Shown: one piece after another, positions 15,603 through 23,575 of the stretch
Position numbering within the stretch: position 1 is the first letter of the stretch
Layout of the letters: each line of letters starts with the position of its first letter
Source: Bacteroidales bacterium
GTDB lineage: Bacteria; Bacteroidota; Bacteroidia; Bacteroidales; UBA932
Reading direction: 5' to 3'
NCBI GenBank assembly: GCA_017534745.1
Contig: JAFXVX010000020.1
Span: 1 to 64,000, forward strand
DNA: 64,000 bases
Translations under genes and position numbers: made by a program
Notes under the pieces: model-generated
Told to the model about the DNA's origin: nothing
Database searches by the model: none
Seen by the model: only the letters and a program-made list of their open reading frames with translations

Positions 15603-16890
15603 ATTTCCTTATAATAGCAGACATCTCGGCGCGCTTGCTCATGGCGGAACGCCAGAGAGCCATCTGGTTGCGCGTACGGACCAGATTGTGCTCAGGATAA
15701 GCGATGCGGTAATATGTGTCGCCGTTCAGGTAATCAGTGAAGAAACGCACCGCCTGCATGAAGGGGAAAAGACAGGCCGCATACGGCAGATTTTCCCTCT
15801 CGACAGGCGTCAGGAAGCCAGCGGTCGATTCGAGATACCCTTGAGCGAACGAAGAGAATATATCCATACGGAAATCGATCTTCTCCACCTCAGGAGAATC
15901 CTCCGCCACCGGGTTCGCGGCGGTGCGGAGAAAATCGCCGAAATCCGAGAAAACATACGACGGCATCACCGTATCCAGATCAATGATACACAAGATTTTA
16001 CCCTCGGCGTCAAAAAGCATGTTGTTGACCTTCGTGTCACAATGGCATATCCTCTTCGGAAGCTTCCCCTCCCGGTGAAGCCTCTCCGCCAGACACATCT
16101 CCTCCATATGTTCCAACATCTCTGACACCAGGCTCGCAAGCTCTCCCGGCCTGGCCGCTTCGCCAGCCTCAGCCAAAGTCCCGTCGCTCCCATCAGCTAC
16201 ACCTGCCTCTTTCGTTGCCACGCTGCCGTTTTCAGCACAGACCGACTTCTCGCCGTCTGCCTCTTTCGCTGCCCCGCCACCGTTTTCAGCAAAGCCCGAC
16301 TCCTCGCCGTCTGCCTCTTTCGCCGCCACGCCACCAACGCCCGCTGCGCGAAGCCGGCCGGCCATGTCCGCGGCGACGGCCTCTTTCAGCTGGCGGGCAC
16401 GCAGCTCCATGTTGTGGAAGTCAGGAATCGTCTCCCCGAGGGTCTCAGGGATGTCGGAGAGCATCGCCTCGAAGCGGCCAAAACCGAGGCCGGCGAAGTA
16501 GGAGTACTCCGGGGTCACGAGGTCGTAGGTGAACGCATCCTTAATAAACACACTCACACGCCAAAAGGCCTGACCGTCAGTCCAGTAGGACTTCCCGGTC
16601 TCCGCGCACGGAAGGAAGCGGAGGACCTTGCGGTCCACGTCGCCCTCCCCTGCCGCAAGGAGTTTGCGGCGGATGTGGCCCGTCACCAAATCGATGTTCC
16701 GCTGAAGCAGATCCACGTCTTTGAAAATGGCGTTGTTGATCCTCTGCAGAACGTAGTCTGAGAGCCCGTCGGTACGGACAAGAAGCGTGTCGTTGATAAG
16801 CCCGTTTCCCAGCGGCTCCACGGCCACCACTCCACCCTCCAGGGTGAAGTGCTTCAATATATCAAGGTATTTTTCCATATCAGAACTCAT
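15595..16890 (-). CDS. NahK-like phosphotransferase (APH family) with repeat insertion
   Basis: 431 aa; related N-acetylhexosamine 1-kinases are about 360. Motifs: LGNGLINDTLLV and YVLQRINNAIFKD at the N terminus, then the catalytic loop HCDTKVNNMLF and metal site CIIDLDTVMPSYVFSDFGDFLR. These fit the aminoglycoside phosphotransferase fold and especially NahK-type sugar 1-kinases, so it may phosphorylate an N-acetylhexosamine. Residues about 181-248 (AAKEADGEE repeats) are an acidic insertion encoded by 54-bp tandem repeats. Start could also be the ATG four codons later (16878). Confidence 0.75.
   Translation of the reverse strand: MSSDMEKYLDILKHFTLEGGVVAVEPLGNGLINDTLLVRTDGLSDYVLQRINNAIFKDVDLLQRNIDLVTGHIRRKLLAAGEGDVDRKVLRFLPCAETGKSYWTDGQAFWRVSVFIKDAFTYDLVTPEYSYFAGLGFGRFEAMLSDIPETLGETIPDFHNMELRARQLKEAVAADMAGRLRAAGVGGVAAKEADGEESGFAENGGGAAKEADGEKSVCAENGSVATKEAGVADGSDGTLAEAGEAARPGELASLVSEMLEHMEEMCLAERLHREGKLPKRICHCDTKVNNMLFDAEGKILCIIDLDTVMPSYVFSDFGDFLRTAANPVAEDSPEVEKIDFRMDIFSSFAQGYLESTAGFLTPVERENLPYAACLFPFMQAVRFFTDYLNGDTYYRIAYPEHNLVRTRNQMALWRSAMSKRAEMSAIIRKYA
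16205..16366. repeat. 54-bp tandem repeats inside the NahK-like gene
   Basis: GCCTCTTTCG recurs at 16205, 16259 and 16313, spacing 54 bp, with the intervening sequence (CCGTTTTCAGCA, CTTCTCGCCGTCT and near matches) conserved between the first two units and partly in the third. Encodes 18-residue protein repeats on the minus strand. Confidence 0.8.
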
Positions 16891-16939
16891 TCTCCGTAAA
16901 GGTAATCATAAATCGACAAATATCTAACGGCCAACCGAT

Positions 16940-17022
16940 AGTAATGGCCAAAATTATGCGCCATTACTGTCAAAATCGCCCCTTTTTGCAAGTAATGGAA
17001 CTTTTTTCAAGCCATTACTCGC
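16940..17022. repeat. 83-nt two-hairpin unit 1
   Basis: Contains AGTAATGGC...GCCATTACT and then AAGTAATGG...CCATTACT, i.e. two hairpins with the same arm pair. Aligns without gaps to unit 2, but where unit 2 has CCTAATGG/CCATTAGG this one has AGTAATGG/CCATTACT. Confidence 0.85.
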
Positions 17023-17054
17023 AACTGCACCAAATTAGCGACCGGCCCACCGTT

Positions 17055-17137
17055 CCCAATGGGTTAAATTTTGCGCCATTAGGATCAAAAACACCTCATT
17101 TTGCTCCTAATGGCCCTATTTAACTCCCATTAGGAAC
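17055..17137. repeat. 83-nt two-hairpin unit 2
   Basis: Gapless 83-nt alignment to unit 1: GTTAAATTTTGCGCCATTAG, then TCAAAAACACC, TTTTGC, TCCTAATGG and CCATTAGG. The stem arms changed together relative to unit 1. Ends 11 nt before the stop of the dipeptide epimerase gene. The interval 16891-17147 has no gene. Confidence 0.85.
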
Positions 17138-17147
17138 AGATGCCGCA

Positions 17148-18323
17148 CTAAAGCGGAACGACGCCGATGCCGGGGCGGTCTGGAGGGAGGGTGAGGCGGC
17201 CGGAGACCACGGTGACGCCGGAGAAGATGTCGTTGGAGATTAGGAGGTTGCCGTCAAGGTCGGCGAAATCGACGGCCGGGGAGAGCTGGGCGGCGGCGGA
17301 GATACCGCAGGAGGTCTCCGTCATGCAGCCGAGCATGGCCTTCATCCCTAAGGCGCGGGCGGCGCAGATCATCTTCCAGGCCTCACGCATACCGGTGCAT
17401 TTCATCAGTTTGATATTGATGCCTGAATACACGCCCAGAAGGGAAGGGATGTCGCGGAGGCGCTGGACGGCCTCGTCGGCGAAGACTGGCACCGGGCTGC
17501 GCTCGGTCAGCCAGGCGTTGTCGTCCGGCCGCCCCACCGCCATGGGCTGCTCGACCATCACGACGCCGTGGTCGGCGAGCCAGAAGATCTCGTCGAGCGC
17601 CTTCGAGCGGTCGGTCCAGCCCTGGTTGGCATCGACCGCGAGAGGAAGGTCCGTCACCGAACGGACCGTCTCGATGACCTCGCGGTCGCCGGGGACTCCT
17701 ACCTTGACTTTCAGGATGTTATAGAGCCCTGCGCACTCGAGGGTCTTCTCCCGGACGACCTCCGGGGTGTCGATGCCGATAGTGAAGGTCGTCGAGGGCG
17801 CCTTCGAAGGGTCGAGCCCAAGCAACCGGTACCACGGCTGGCCGAGGAGCTTTCCGACAAGGTCGTGGAGGGCTATGTCGATGGCGGCTTTTGCGGCGGA
17901 GTCCCCCGGAGAGAGCGAGTCGATGTCCGCAAGGATGTCCTCCAGGAGGAACGGATCCGGATACCGCGTCATGTCCACTTTGGAAAGGAACGTGGTCACA
18001 CTCTCAACACTCTGCCCAAGATACGGCGGCATAGAGGCCTCGCCGTAGCCGGTCACTCCCCCGTATTCGAGACGCACCTGTACCCCGGGAGTCGTCTTCC
18101 TGGAATACGACGACACGGTGAAAACATGCTTAAGCTCAAGCTCATACGGCTCATAGGAGAGGCGCATCCTCTCCGAGCCGTCAATCTTGAGGGCCCTGCT
18201 GCCGAACCCGCGCCCAAACAGCCCGCCGAAAGCGCCGGAACCGTCTCCACCGCCGGCACACCCGCCTGCAATACCAAGCGCGGCACCGGCCGCAGCGCCT
18301 TTCAAAAATGTCCTCCTGTCCAT
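17148..18323 (-). CDS. Dipeptide epimerase (enolase superfamily), Tat-type lipoprotein
   Basis: 391 aa. N terminus MDRRTFLKGAAAGAALGIAG with the twin-Arg motif RRTFLK and a lipobox GGC at residues 20-22, so probably exported folded and lipid-anchored. The enolase-superfamily set is complete: KxK in LKVKVG, metal ligands in VDANQGW, VEQPM and FADEA, and second-side Lys in IKLMK, with DLDGNLLISND near the end. Family members epimerise L-Ala-L-Glu-like dipeptides from cell-wall turnover. Periplasmic location would fit peptide scavenging. Promoter at 18340; followed by the 83-nt hairpin units. Confidence 0.85.
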   Translation of the reverse strand: MDRRTFLKGAAAGAALGIAGGCAGGGDGSGAFGGLFGRGFGSRALKIDGSERMRLSYEPYELELKHVFTVSSYSRKTTPGVQVRLEYGGVTGYGEASMPPYLGQSVESVTTFLSKVDMTRYPDPFLLEDILADIDSLSPGDSAAKAAIDIALHDLVGKLLGQPWYRLLGLDPSKAPSTTFTIGIDTPEVVREKTLECAGLYNILKVKVGVPGDREVIETVRSVTDLPLAVDANQGWTDRSKALDEIFWLADHGVVMVEQPMAVGRPDDNAWLTERSPVPVFADEAVQRLRDIPSLLGVYSGINIKLMKCTGMREAWKMICAARALGMKAMLGCMTETSCGISAAAQLSPAVDFADLDGNLLISNDIFSGVTVVSGRLTLPPDRPGIGVVPL

Positions 18324-18339
18324 ATCGGATTAGTTTTTA

Positions 18340-18347
18340 CAAAAGTA
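18340..18347 (-). promoter_or_regulatory. -7 promoter element TACTTTTG
   Basis: Matches TAnnTTTG on the minus strand, 16 nt before the dipeptide epimerase ATG. Confidence 0.6.
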
Positions 18348-18379
18348 ACCATAAGAGCGAAGAATTCAATAATAAATGT

Positions 18380-18387
18380 TAACTTTG
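18380..18387 (+). promoter_or_regulatory. -7 promoter element TAACTTTG
   Basis: Matches TAnnTTTG on the plus strand, 33 nt before the chosen start of the nuclease gene. It sets the likely transcript start near 18393, which argues against the ATG at 18391. Confidence 0.6.
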
Positions 18388-18420
18388 TAGATGTTTGCAA
18401 AACGATCTGACCACAGAGTG

Positions 18421-20049
18421 ATGACAATGAACAAAACCATAGCGATATTCGCCATCGCCGCACTATTCACAATGTGCGGCCCCGAAAACGGCAACCAGCC
18501 GGAACAGAGCGAAGCGGGCGTCACCGTAGTGACCGGTTCCGCGACCGGCGTGACAACCTCGACCGCGACCCTTAACGCGACATTTTCCGACAACACAGCC
18601 CCCGTCATCGACGCCGGCTTCAACTGGGGCACCTCCGAGGACAATCTCGACGGCATCGAAAAGGCTCTCAATCGGACAAGTCCCTTCAGCGTCCCGCTCT
18701 CAGACCTCGCCGAGGACCGTACCTATTACTATCGCGCCTATGTCATACTGCAGATCGACGCCACGGCAAAAGTATTCTACGGCGAAATCAAGTCCTTCAA
18801 GACCCGCCCAGGCGGCGGCGACCCGGGCCCCGGGCCGGACGATCCGCCCCAGCCTCAGGAGATGAGCGTCACTGTGATGACCGGCTCCGCCTCTAACATC
18901 ACAATCTCCGACGCCGTCATCAGCGGCTCGTATGCCAATGCGACTGATCAGGTCCGAGAGGTCGGTTTTGAATGGGGAACATCGTCCTCATCCCTCACCG
19001 AAATCGCCCAGTCCGAATACACCGACAGTCCATTCGACGCCGGCATCGACGGCCTCGGGAACGATATGCTCTATTACTATCGCGCCTATGTAATCCTCCA
19101 GAGGGACAGCGAGATAAAGACCTTCTACGGCTCCGTCAGCTCCTTCCGCACCCTCAAGGACCAGGACATCCCCGAGCCGCCATCCGGCAGCCAGATGGGC
19201 TGGTACGAGCTCCCGAAGATGAACATCCAGAAGAGCGGCAATTTCCACTACAACTCCGAGGACAACACCCAGTACTACGCCTGGCATCTCTGCTCCGGTG
19301 GCGAGAAGGGCCCCGGAGGCAAGACGGCCCGCAACTACACCGTCTGCTACAGCGCGACCCACCACTGCCCTCTCTGGGTCGCCGCCCCGCGCCATAGTAT
19401 GTATGAAGTCAAGAACACAGATCGAACTGACGCTTATAGGCGAGATCCGTTAATTCCTTCTGATATCCAATATTCTACAAAAAAAGTCGGAGATAGCAGC
19501 GGTTGTAACAAGGGCCACATGCTCGGATCGGAAGAACGCCTTTGTTCCGAAAATACCAACAAAGATGTCTTTTACTTTCCCAACATAGCCCCACAGTTAA
19601 GCAAGTTCAACACTGGCGGCGGCGGATGGAACATCCTCGAGGAATTTGTGGACGGGCAGGTCTGCTCCGACACCCTCTATGTAGTAATCGGCTGCTACTT
19701 CAAGTCTTTCAGACACGTGTACAAGGGCGGCATCACCGTCAGCGCCGAGCCCGAAACCCTCGACTCCTATTGCGGCCGTAGCGACGTAAGTAAACCCACG
19801 ATGTTCTACTACGTCCTCCTCCGCACGAAAAGAGGCAACACCGGCAAAGCCCTGAAAGACTGCTCCGCCACGGAAATTAAGTGCGCCGCCTTCGTGCGCA
19901 CCCACTCCAACTCACTCAAGGGCGTAGATGTCACCTCATACGACATGATGACCGTTTCCGACCTGGAAGCCCTTACAGGAGTCGAGTATTTCCCCAACGT
20001 TCCCAACGCCCCGAAGAGCACGATGAGTGCCTCCGACTGGGGATTATAG
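18421..20049 (+). CDS. Secreted DNA/RNA non-specific endonuclease with two Ig-like repeats
   Basis: 542 aa from MTMNKTIAIFAIAALFTMCG; an export signal with a possible lipid-attachment Cys. Two related beta-sandwich repeats follow (about residues 33-140 and 155-260), each starting V.TGSA and ending YYYRAYVILQ...SF(K/R)T, joined by a Gly/Pro linker. The C-terminal half is a beta-beta-alpha-metal nuclease: YTVCYSATHHCPLWVAAPRH, then GCNKGHMLGSEERL, where canonical enzymes have DRGH, then FYFPNIAPQLSKFN. His and Asn residues of the site are visible. Role inferred: degradation of extracellular nucleic acid. Codons from about 19400 to 19600 are much more AT-rich than the rest. A start at 18391 is possible but lies on the transcript start. 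Confidence 0.8.
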   Translation: MTMNKTIAIFAIAALFTMCGPENGNQPEQSEAGVTVVTGSATGVTTSTATLNATFSDNTAPVIDAGFNWGTSEDNLDGIEKALNRTSPFSVPLSDLAEDRTYYYRAYVILQIDATAKVFYGEIKSFKTRPGGGDPGPGPDDPPQPQEMSVTVMTGSASNITISDAVISGSYANATDQVREVGFEWGTSSSSLTEIAQSEYTDSPFDAGIDGLGNDMLYYYRAYVILQRDSEIKTFYGSVSSFRTLKDQDIPEPPSGSQMGWYELPKMNIQKSGNFHYNSEDNTQYYAWHLCSGGEKGPGGKTARNYTVCYSATHHCPLWVAAPRHSMYEVKNTDRTDAYRRDPLIPSDIQYSTKKVGDSSGCNKGHMLGSEERLCSENTNKDVFYFPNIAPQLSKFNTGGGGWNILEEFVDGQVCSDTLYVVIGCYFKSFRHVYKGGITVSAEPETLDSYCGRSDVSKPTMFYYVLLRTKRGNTGKALKDCSATEIKCAAFVRTHSNSLKGVDVTSYDMMTVSDLEALTGVEYFPNVPNAPKSTMSASDWGL

Positions 20050-20051
20050 CG

Positions 20052-20849
20052 ATGGATCTTACATTTGAAGGAATAGTCAACGCCCGCGACCTCGGTGGCC
20101 TGCCGGCGGGGGGACGTAAAGTCCGCCCCGGCCGTCTCCTGCGCACCGCATTCCTCGCCGAGGCCTCTGACAGCGACGTCAGGAAGCTTCAGGAGATGAA
20201 TCTCCGGGCCGTCTTCGATTTCCGCTCCCTGCAGGAGTCAAAGGCCGCCCCTGACCGGGAGGTCCCGGGCGCGGAGATCATCCTTCTCCCGACAATCGAC
20301 CAGGAAGCCGAGCGCCGGAGCGGCGAAGCCGTCCCGGAGCAGACCTGGCTCGACCTTCCGAAGCACATCGTCGCTCTCTCCTTCACAAAGCTCTTCCAAA
20401 AGAAGGCCCGGGAGCTCTATCCCTCGCTGATTCTCAGCGAGTTCTCCCAGCTCCAGTACGCCGCTTTCCTCAATATGATTCTGCTTAAAGGCGCCGACGG
20501 TGCAGTGCTCTGGCACTGCTCCCAGGGCAAGGACCGCACCGGCATCGGCGCTGCCCTCATCCTCGGCATCCTCGGCGCCTCACGGGAGACTATCGTGGAG
20601 GATTTCGACCTTTCCAACAGGGAGTACAAGCCCCTCGTGGACGCCCTCTGCGCCGAGGTCGCGGCCAAGGGCGGCGGCGAGGAGGAAATGGATGTCATCC
20701 AGGCGTTTATGGGTGTGAGCACCAGGAATTTCTGCGCCACGCTCGATCTTATCGACGCGCAGTGGGGCTCGCTGCAAAACTATATAACAGAGCAGCTCGA
20801 CATCACCACCGATGACATCGAGCTGCTGAGAAAGCGCTACCTGATTTAA
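20052..20849 (+). CDS. Tyrosine phosphatase-like protein (Y_phosphatase3 type)
   Basis: 265 aa from MDLTFEGIVNARDLGGL. ARDLGG and the RTAFLAEAS...VFDFRS pattern, then the P-loop HCSQGKDRTGIGAAL, mark the bacterial tyrosine/lipid phosphatase family with CxxGKDR(T/S). Could act on phosphotyrosine, phosphoinositide-like or other phosphoesters; substrate is open. ATG follows the nuclease stop by 2 nt, so the two are co-transcribed. The tail (DIELLRKRYLI) is usual for this family. Converges with the nucleoside kinase gene, 7 nt apart. An extended frame to 19881 overlaps the nuclease and is not used. Confidence 0.85.
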   Translation: MDLTFEGIVNARDLGGLPAGGRKVRPGRLLRTAFLAEASDSDVRKLQEMNLRAVFDFRSLQESKAAPDREVPGAEIILLPTIDQEAERRSGEAVPEQTWLDLPKHIVALSFTKLFQKKARELYPSLILSEFSQLQYAAFLNMILLKGADGAVLWHCSQGKDRTGIGAALILGILGASRETIVEDFDLSNREYKPLVDALCAEVAAKGGGEEEMDVIQAFMGVSTRNFCATLDLIDAQWGSLQNYITEQLDITTDDIELLRKRYLI

Positions 20850-20856
20850 ATAGCCC

Positions 20857-22527
20857 CTAGTATTTGAACGACGACCCGCCGACGAACTCGCGAAGCAGCG
20901 AGGTCGGGGGGATTTCCTTGTCCGAGACCGGAGTAAAGTAGGCCAGGAAGTCGAGAAGACGGCGGGCCTCGCTGTACTCGGTGCAGTTTTTCGGGACGGT
21001 GGCGAGGATGCGCTCGGCGTGGTTGCGGAGGACCGCGAACTCAATCAGGTAGGCTGAGTTAAACAGCACGTCGGCGTTCTCCTGATAAGGATAGATCCAC
21101 TGGACCTCGGCCCTGCGGACGTTCGGCCAGTTGGAAATCGTGTCCTTGGCCGTGAAGGCTCCCTTGTTGTAATCCCTGACGATACGGCGGAGAAGCCGGT
21201 TGTCGGAGGTCGGGATCGAATTGTGGTCGTCGAGGGATATCGATGTGATTGTATTGATGAATATCTTGAACTGGAGGGACGGATCCACCTTCGGCAGGAG
21301 CTGCGGATTGAGGGCGTGAATGCCCTCGATGAGCAGCACTGTCCCGGGGGTAAACTGGATCTTCTTGCCGTTGAATTCGCGGAGGCCTGTCACGAAGTTG
21401 TACTCCGGCATCTCGACGGTCTCGCCGGCGAGGTACTTGATCACGTCGGACTCGAGGTAGGCGTGATCCACCGTGTCGAAGCCATCGAAATCGAAACTGC
21501 CATCGGGGAAACGGGGGGTTTCCTCACGGTTGACGAAATAGTCGTCCGTGGAGAAGAACACGGGGCGGAGACCACAGGCCTTGAGCTGGATGGAGAGGCG
21601 GCGGCAGACCGTCGTCTTGCCGCTGGAGGAAGGTCCCGTGATCAGAACGATCCTGACGGGATTCTCTGAATAGTATCTCTTGTAGATATCTTCCGCAATC
21701 TGGACTATTTTCTTCTCCTGAAGGGCCTCGGAGACCTGGATGAGCTCGCTGGCCTCCCCTCTCTGGACGGCTTCGTTGACGTCGCCGACGTTGTCCATGC
21801 CGACTATCTTGTTCCAACGCATGCTCTCCTGGAAGACTTCAAAGGTCTTGGGCTGCTCGTAGAACGGGGCCAGCTGGTCCGGCTGGTGACGGTCCGGGAC
21901 ACGGAGGAGCATGCCCGTCCTGTAACGGGTCAGGCTCCAGACCTTGAGGTATCCCGTCGAAGGCACGAGAGCGTCGTAGAAATAGTCCGGAGTGCCGTCC
22001 AGGGTGTAGTATTTTATGTAGATACGGCCGCTGTTCTCGAGGAGCTTGACCTTGTCGGCGTAGCCCATCTCGCGGAACATGGCGATGGCCTCATCGACGT
22101 GGACGTCGTGGCGGTGGAACTCTATGTCCTGCTCCACGAGCTCTGTCATCCTCGCCGAGATGAGGGCGGCATCCTCATCGGTCACGGGAGAACCGTCAAC
22201 TTTCTTGAGATCAACGAAATAGCCCTTGGAAACGGGCCGGCGCAAGCGCACCTGGCAGCCGGGGAATACGTCCGCCGCCGCCTTGCAGAGAAGGAAGCAG
22301 AGCGAACGGCAGTAGGTGTTGCGTCCGGCGTAGGAACGGTAGTCGAGGAATTCGACGTCCTTGTTGTTGTAGAGGCGGTACTTGAGGCCTTCGGAGACGT
22401 TGTTGACGCGCACCGAAAGAATCGGCAGAGGCCGGTCGAACTCGAAGCCCTCCAGCGCGTCCAGCAGGGTCGTCCCCTCCTTGAACTTGCCGTAGGTCCC
22501 GGTGTTTTTACAATAAAGCTTAACCAT
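20857..22527 (-). CDS. Nucleoside (uridine) kinase with TGS and ThrRS-like N-terminal domains
   Basis: 556 aa. N terminus (1-60, KFKEGTTLLDALEGF) looks like a TGS domain; the middle (about 60-230; GRNTYCRSL, EDAALISARM) resembles the second additional domain of threonyl-tRNA synthetase; the C-terminal part is a P-loop kinase with ITGPSSSGKTTVCRRL and STDDYFVNREETPR, and LLIEGIHALNP. Bacteroidales genomes commonly carry this fused protein annotated as uridine kinase family. Probably phosphorylates a pyrimidine nucleoside; the role of the tRNA-synthetase-like half is not known. 4 nt downstream of gmk, same operon. Confidence 0.85.
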   Translation of the reverse strand: MVKLYCKNTGTYGKFKEGTTLLDALEGFEFDRPLPILSVRVNNVSEGLKYRLYNNKDVEFLDYRSYAGRNTYCRSLCFLLCKAAADVFPGCQVRLRRPVSKGYFVDLKKVDGSPVTDEDAALISARMTELVEQDIEFHRHDVHVDEAIAMFREMGYADKVKLLENSGRIYIKYYTLDGTPDYFYDALVPSTGYLKVWSLTRYRTGMLLRVPDRHQPDQLAPFYEQPKTFEVFQESMRWNKIVGMDNVGDVNEAVQRGEASELIQVSEALQEKKIVQIAEDIYKRYYSENPVRIVLITGPSSSGKTTVCRRLSIQLKACGLRPVFFSTDDYFVNREETPRFPDGSFDFDGFDTVDHAYLESDVIKYLAGETVEMPEYNFVTGLREFNGKKIQFTPGTVLLIEGIHALNPQLLPKVDPSLQFKIFINTITSISLDDHNSIPTSDNRLLRRIVRDYNKGAFTAKDTISNWPNVRRAEVQWIYPYQENADVLFNSAYLIEFAVLRNHAERILATVPKNCTEYSEARRLLDFLAYFTPVSDKEIPPTSLLREFVGGSSFKY

Positions 22528-22531
22528 ATTT

Positions 22532-23098
22532 CTACTTTGCTAAAAATTCGGATACCATGGCCTCGGCCTCGGCGAAAGCGGTCTGGAGGTCGTCGTTGAT
22601 GAGGACTCGGTCGAACTTAGGGGCGTATGTCATCTCCTCGGCCGCCTTCGCTACGCGGCGGTCGATGGCCTCGGGGGAATCGGTCCCGCGGAGGACGAGC
22701 CTTTTTCGAAGCTCCTCCACGGAAGGGGCCTGGATGAATACGGAAAGGGCGCTGTCGCCGAAATAACGCTTCAGGTTGACACCGCCCTTGACATCCACGT
22801 CGAAGATAATCACGTGGCCTTTGGCCCAGATTCGCTCGACCTCACTCTTGAGGGTCCCGTAGAAGGAGCCGCTGTAAACCTCCTCAAACTCCACGAATCC
22901 TCCCTCGGCGATCCGCCGCCTGAACTCCTCTTCCGAAAGGAACCAGTAGTCAACTCCATCCTTTTCCTCCCCTCTCGGGGCGCGCGAAGTAGCCGAGACC
23001 GAGAACTCAATTTCAGGGTGATTTTCAAGAAGATGATGCACGACAGTGCTTTTTCCGGAACCGGAAGGGGCTGAAAAAATAAGAGTCTTTCCTTTCAT
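22532..23098 (-). CDS. gmk: Guanylate kinase
   Basis: 188 aa. P-loop APSGSGKST at residues 10-18, then SATSRAPRGEEKDGVDYWFL, EFEEVYSGSFYGT and IIFDVDVKGGVNLKRY; all are guanylate kinase signatures. Converts GMP to GDP with ATP. Start at the ATG giving MKGKTLIFSAPSG; longer frames upstream run into the fur promoter. The -7 element on the minus strand ends 4 nt before this ATG, so the mRNA may be leaderless. Followed by the nucleoside kinase, giving a small nucleotide-salvage operon. Confidence 0.95.
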   Translation of the reverse strand: MKGKTLIFSAPSGSGKSTVVHHLLENHPEIEFSVSATSRAPRGEEKDGVDYWFLSEEEFRRRIAEGGFVEFEEVYSGSFYGTLKSEVERIWAKGHVIIFDVDVKGGVNLKRYFGDSALSVFIQAPSVEELRKRLVLRGTDSPEAIDRRVAKAAEEMTYAPKFDRVLINDDLQTAFAEAEAMVSEFLAK

Positions 23099-23101
23099 AG
23101 C

Positions 23102-23131
23102 ACAAAAGTAAGTAAAAAATGTTACTTTTGT
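23102..23131. promoter_or_regulatory. Perfect inverted repeat holding divergent promoters of gmk and fur
   Basis: ACAAAAGTAA (23102-23111), 10 nt, TTACTTTTGT (23122-23131). Each arm contains a TAnnTTTG-type -7 element (TACTTTTG), one for each direction. The symmetry could also be an operator for the Fur-family regulator encoded next to it. Confidence 0.7.
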
Positions 23132-23137
23132 ACCCAC

Positions 23138-23575
23138 ATGGATAAAGAAAAAATAGCGGATTTTTTGTCCTCCCACGGAATACGTCCCACAGCGGGCAGA
23201 ATCCTCATCGCCGAGGCGATGGAGGAGGCCGGGAGGCCGGTTTCCCTGACCGAACTGTCGGACATCCTGCCGACAGTTGACAGGTCGGTAATTTTCCGCA
23301 CCCTGTCGCTGTTCCACGGGAACCACCTGGCCCACTCGCTGGAGGACGGCTCGGAGAGCGTCCGCTACGAGCTGTGCCACAGCTCGTCGGAGGGCCACGA
23401 CGACGATCTCCACCCCCATTTTTTCTGCACCTCCTGCCACAAGACTTTCTGCCTCGACGGGCTGCTGATCCCCGGAATCAGCCTTCCGGAGGGCTACAAG
23501 GCCGAAAGCACCAATTATATCGTAAAGGGACTCTGCCCTTCATGCTCTGAAAAATCCCACGTATGGAACCGATAA
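23138..23575 (+). CDS. Fur-family metal- or peroxide-responsive repressor
   Basis: 145 aa. Winged-helix part: GIRPTAGRILIAEAM, LTELSDILPTVDRSVIFRTL; C-terminal part: HPHFFCTSCHKTFCLDG and GLCPSCSEKSH, two CxxC zinc pairs. Family members (Fur, Zur, PerR) repress metal-uptake or stress genes; which metal is sensed cannot be said. ATG lies 7 nt after a -7 element inside a perfect palindrome, suggesting autoregulation and a leaderless mRNA. Overlaps the ftsE-like gene by 13 nt. Confidence 0.85.
   Translation: MDKEKIADFLSSHGIRPTAGRILIAEAMEEAGRPVSLTELSDILPTVDRSVIFRTLSLFHGNHLAHSLEDGSESVRYELCHSSSEGHDDDLHPHFFCTSCHKTFCLDGLLIPGISLPEGYKAESTNYIVKGLCPSCSEKSHVWNR

Noticed and set aside
18391..18420. Upstream ATG for the nuclease gene
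   Set aside because: Only 3 nt after the -7 element, and it would put ten residues before a normal signal peptide; not fully excluded given the leaderless pattern.
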